Source: JACQNR01 sp049515175 (lineage in GTDB: Bacteria; Acidobacteriota; Terriglobia; UBA7540). Taken from it: a DNA stretch of 25,393 bases. A model generated the notes under the pieces. That model was not told the DNA's origin. It saw only the letters and a program-made list of their open reading frames with translations, and did not search any database. How positions within the stretch are numbered: the first letter of the stretch is position 1; every line of letters begins with the position of its first letter. Positions 22,931 to 25,393 of the stretch are shown here, piece after piece. The position numbers and the translations under genes were made by a program. Location of the stretch: NCBI GenBank assembly GCA_049515175.1, contig JBEKUI010000029.1:1-25393 (forward strand). Direction: 5' to 3'.

Positions 22931-24676
22931 ATGAGCACTACGCCCGCCTCGCAGGCGAACAATGTCTTAAAGCCCGTTGACGCGCCGGAACTCCATCACT
23001 TGAAGGACTACGCTGCGGCGTGCCAGGCGTTTGGCTGGGAAGACGTCCACCAGGAATTCGACTGGGCGAAGACGGGCAAGGTCAACATGGCCCACGAGGC
23101 CATCGACCGCCAGCTCACGCGGGGACGCCGCAACAAGATCGCGCTCATTTACACCGACAAGGAGCGAACGGCGCGATTTACTTTTGAGGACTTGTCGCTC
23201 CAGAGCAACCGCTTCGCGAACGCCCTGCGCAAGCTCGGCGTGGCGAAGGGCGACCGCGTGTTCGTCTTCATGCCGCGACGGCCGGAACTCTACATTGCCA
23301 TCCTCGGCATTCTCAAGATCGGCGCCATCCCCAGCCCGCTGTTCGAAGCCTTCATGCAGGAAGCCGTCCGGGACCGCATGGCCAACGCCGAGGCGGTCGC
23401 CCTCGTCACCATGCCGTGGATGCTCGATCGCGTGCCGCAATGGGAGCTGCCTTCCCTCAAACACATCGTCCTGGTGGGTGCGGCGTCGAACGGCTTGCCG
23501 GAAGGGCAATACAGCTTTGAAGCGCTGATGGACGCGGCGGAAGAGGAAGCCGAAATCGAGTGGCTGACGCTCGAAGACCCGCTCATCATCCACTACACCT
23601 CCGGCTCGACGGGCAAGCCCAAAGGCGTGCTGCACGTCCAGCGCGCCATGATGGGACATCTGATGACCGGCCGCTGGGTTCTGGACATGCAGGAGGACGA
23701 TATCTACTGGTGCACAGCGGACCCGGGCTGGGTGACGGGCACCTCCTACGGCATCTTCTCGCCCTGGCTGAACGGCGCGACGAATCTGATCCGCGGCGGG
23801 CGCTTCAACGCCGACGACTGGTACCACACCATCGAGCGCTTCCGCGTCAACATCTGGTACAGCGCGCCGACCGCGTTCCGCATGTTGATGGCGTCGGGCG
23901 ACGAGGTAGTGAAGAAGTACGACCTCTCGAGCCTGCGCCACGTGCTCAGCGTGGGCGAGCCCCTCAATCCGGAAGTCGTCTGGTGGGGCAACAAGGTCTA
24001 CCAGCGCCGGATCCATGACAACTGGTGGATGACTGAAACCGGGCATATTCTGATTTCCAATTATCCAAGTATGACAATCCGCCCCGGCTCGATGGGCAAG
24101 CCAATCCCGGGCGTGCAGGCGAACATCGTGGACGACAACGGTCAGGAGGTGCCGGACAATACGCTCGGTAACCTCGTCGTAAAACCTGGCTGGCCGGGCA
24201 TGATGCAAACCATTTGGAAGCAGCCGGAGCGCTATCAGACTTATTTCCGCATTCCGGGATATTACGTCACGGGCGACAGCGCCTATCGCGACAGCGACGG
24301 CTACTTCTGGTTTCAGGGGCGCGTCGATGACCTCATCATCACGGCGGGCGAAAACGTCGGCCCCTTCGAAGTTGAAAGTTGCCTCGTTGAACATCCTGCG
24401 GTGGCCGAGGCGGGGGTGATTGGCAAACCCGACGCGGTTCGCGGCCAGATCATCAAAGCGTTTGTCTCGCTGCGGGAAGGGCACAAGCCCAGCGATCAGT
24501 TGAAAGAGGAAATTCAGAAGTTCGTCAAGCAGAAGCTCTCCGCCCACGCCGCGCCACGCGAGATCGAGTTCCGCGAAAAGCTGCCCAAAACGCGCAGCGG
24601 CAAGATCATGCGCCGCGTCTTGAAGGCCTGGGAACTGGGCCTGCCCACCGGCGACCTCTCCACGCTCGAGGATTGA
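22931..24676 (+). CDS. acsA: AMP-forming acetyl-CoA synthetase (AcsA-type acyl-CoA ligase)
   Basis: This enzyme activates acetate to acetyl-CoA through an acetyl-adenylate. The 581-residue protein of the ANL superfamily shows the P-loop-like YTSGSTGKPKG (222-232), WCTADPGWVTGTSYG, the W-M-T-E-T-G motif and YYVTGDSAYRD. GRVDDLIITAGENVGPFEVES marks the hinge. The C-terminal LPKTRSGKIMRR has the catalytic Lys (K558), which in relatives is switched off by acetylation. Its length and motifs match the shorter Bacillus AcsA type rather than the 650-residue enterobacterial Acs. ATG 22931 follows GAGAGG, 10 bases after glcF, so it is probably co-transcribed with glcDEF. A related short-chain acid, such as glycolate or propionate, cannot be excluded as substrate. 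Confidence 0.9.
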   Translation: MSTTPASQANNVLKPVDAPELHHLKDYAAACQAFGWEDVHQEFDWAKTGKVNMAHEAIDRQLTRGRRNKIALIYTDKERTARFTFEDLSLQSNRFANALRKLGVAKGDRVFVFMPRRPELYIAILGILKIGAIPSPLFEAFMQEAVRDRMANAEAVALVTMPWMLDRVPQWELPSLKHIVLVGAASNGLPEGQYSFEALMDAAEEEAEIEWLTLEDPLIIHYTSGSTGKPKGVLHVQRAMMGHLMTGRWVLDMQEDDIYWCTADPGWVTGTSYGIFSPWLNGATNLIRGGRFNADDWYHTIERFRVNIWYSAPTAFRMLMASGDEVVKKYDLSSLRHVLSVGEPLNPEVVWWGNKVYQRRIHDNWWMTETGHILISNYPSMTIRPGSMGKPIPGVQANIVDDNGQEVPDNTLGNLVVKPGWPGMMQTIWKQPERYQTYFRIPGYYVTGDSAYRDSDGYFWFQGRVDDLIITAGENVGPFEVESCLVEHPAVAEAGVIGKPDAVRGQIIKAFVSLREGHKPSDQLKEEIQKFVKQKLSAHAAPREIEFREKLPKTRSGKIMRRVLKAWELGLPTGDLSTLED

Positions 24677-24931
24677 GCTTGGCCGGGCCGCAGACGAGTT
24701 TATGGCGCGCGCGTACCTTGTCCTGAGCCGTTCCTCCCACGTACGAAAATACTAAGATTGGGTTCAATGACACCCGCAGGACGCTCCATAGATGGGCTGC
24801 TCGCATGCGGCGCGTCACCTGCCCACTCCACGAATCATCGTTCGGGTCGCTTCACCCAGCACTTCATACTCTCTTCCAATTGGGACCGATGAGTTCCCGT
24901 GTGCCTCATTGGATGGCCACCTGGGCGGCGT

Positions 24932-24989
24932 CCGAGAAAGGAGGCTTCTCGGCGCCAAAGGCGCGCAGACCTGAACTGAAAGGTCTGCG
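24932..24989. repeat. Three adjoining hairpins downstream of acsA
   Basis: CCGAGAA/TTCTCGG (24932-24938 and 24946-24952), GCGCC/GGCGC (24952-24956 and 24960-24964, loop AAA) and CGCAGACCT/AGGTCTGCG (24964-24972 and 24981-24989) are perfect inverted repeats placed end to end. No U-tract follows, so a simple terminator is unlikely. A REP-like palindromic cluster or a structured RNA fits better. Confidence 0.45.
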
Positions 24990-25040
24990 ATGATTACAGC
25001 CACTGCGCAGCCGCCGTTTTACTAAATCATTGATAAAGCA

Positions 25041-25160
25041 TGACATCGCAGCTTTGAGTAACTTTTACATTGTGCCTTTGTTTTCAATAACATCGCAGCT
25101 TCGTTTTGTCCCGAAAATTGTAATTCGCTCATTCCAAATGACATCGCAGCTTTGTTTTCC
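25041..25160. repeat. Three spaced direct repeats with core ACATCGCAGCTT
   Basis: The core ACATCGCAGCTT starts at 25043, 25090 and 25141. Copies 1 and 3 share TGACATCGCAGCTTTG; copy 2 differs at two positions, and copies 2 and 3 also share the following GTTTT. The intervals are 47 and 51 bases. The arrangement resembles multiple transposase-binding repeats at one end of an IS21-like element, or operator sites. No transposase gene is within the window. Confidence 0.5.
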
Positions 25161-25239
25161 TATATATATAAGGGGCGCTCGAGGCCGACGCGAGGCTTTC
25201 TGGCAGGCCCCGGCTCGCCCTGACGCAGCGAGTGGGTAG

Positions 25240-25264
25240 CGCAGAGTTGGTCTGTAACTCTGCG
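25240..25264. repeat. 9-bp perfect hairpin near the right end
   Basis: CGCAGAGTT (25240-25248) and AACTCTGCG (25256-25264) form a perfect stem with a 7-nt loop. It superficially resembles a tRNA anticodon arm, but no acceptor, D or T arms surround it. It is probably another intergenic palindrome of the right-end region. Confidence 0.4.
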
Positions 25265-25393
25265 GCACTAACCAAACTTTCGCAGTTGAGGGGGTAGAGG
25301 AACCGCAAGTGGTTTATTTTTAACGAAGCGGTCATAAAGGTCGGCACTACATTTCCAGTTTTGGCTGCACGGCCTGTGCGGCCTCCTCCTGGG

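Larger units (their letters stand above)
24677..25393. other. Gene-free 717-bp right end, rich in palindromes and repeats
   Basis: No convincing gene was found on either strand; short open frames here have no ribosome binding site and overlap the repeats. From left to right it contains unremarkable sequence to about 24930, then three adjoining hairpins (24932-24989). After that come an AT-richer stretch with three copies of a 12-nt repeat core and a TATATATATA tract (25041-25170), and a 9-bp hairpin at 25240-25264. The base composition drops between about 25010 and 25175 compared with the neighbouring genes. Confidence 0.6.

Noticed and set aside
22967..24547. Long open frame on the minus strand opposite acsA (similar ones at 18707-19936, 21664-22872 and 15534-17579)
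   Set aside because: These are antisense shadows of high-GC genes. Their translations are rich in His, Arg and Ala without domain texture, and the opposite strand carries well-supported enzymes.
25041..25160. Possible CRISPR-like mini-array because of repeat spacing
   Set aside because: The repeat core is only 12-16 nt, spacers are uneven, there are three copies, and no cas genes are present.
25240..25264. tRNA gene suggested by an anticodon-arm-like hairpin
   Set aside because: No acceptor stem, D arm or T arm with GTTCRANNC could be found around it.

Overview
The window looks like chromosomal DNA of a GC-rich Gram-negative bacterium, most likely an acidobacterium. This rests on an outer-membrane OprB-type porin, the gene order uppS-cdsA-dxr-rseP-ispG, a DUF1844 protein ahead of a metallo-beta-lactamase-fold protein and ribF, and a glcDEF cluster. 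The taxonomic assignment is inference from gene content. There is no rRNA, tRNA, complete insertion sequence, CRISPR array or prophage. Coding density is high except for two gene-free stretches, 17937-18691 and 24677-25393.

Layout. (1) 1-836 is the 3' part of a carbohydrate porin. (2) 905-3635 is a metal-transport unit: a consensus sigma70-type promoter, a structured leader of about 140 nt, a soluble PRC-barrel/MgtE-N/CBS protein, and an NRAMP transporter whose metal-binding motifs are those of the magnesium-type (NRMT) branch rather than the Mn/Fe branch. (3) 3657-9275 is a plus-strand envelope and isoprenoid run: uppS, cdsA, dxr, rseP and ispG. These genes supply isoprenoid precursors, the undecaprenyl carrier and CDP-diacylglycerol, together with a site-2 protease. 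(4) 9363-11620 is a minus-strand operon: DUF1844 protein, PhnP-like hydrolase, ribF. (5) 11764-15477 is a tightly coupled plus-strand group: mazG, a GNAT acyltransferase, an OSBS/N-succinylamino-acid-racemase-type enolase-superfamily enzyme, and an EamA permease. It resembles the known N-succinyl route that converts D-amino acids to L-amino acids. (6) 15606-17936 holds an isopropylmalate/tartrate-type dehydrogenase (plus strand), then a rhomboid protease and a small secreted protein (both minus strand). (7) 18692-24676 is glcD-glcE-glcF-acsA: a glycolate/D-lactate-type oxidase complex coupled to an acetyl-CoA synthetase. (8) The last 0.7 kb is non-coding and rich in palindromes and short spaced repeats.

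The items most worth a second look are the magnesium-type NRAMP with its detached MgtE-like sensor and candidate riboswitch-like leader; the GNAT/racemase/permease cluster; a 104-nt element at 18067-18170 that folds on paper into a three-way junction closed by an 11-bp perfect stem; and the hairpin and direct-repeat field at the right end.
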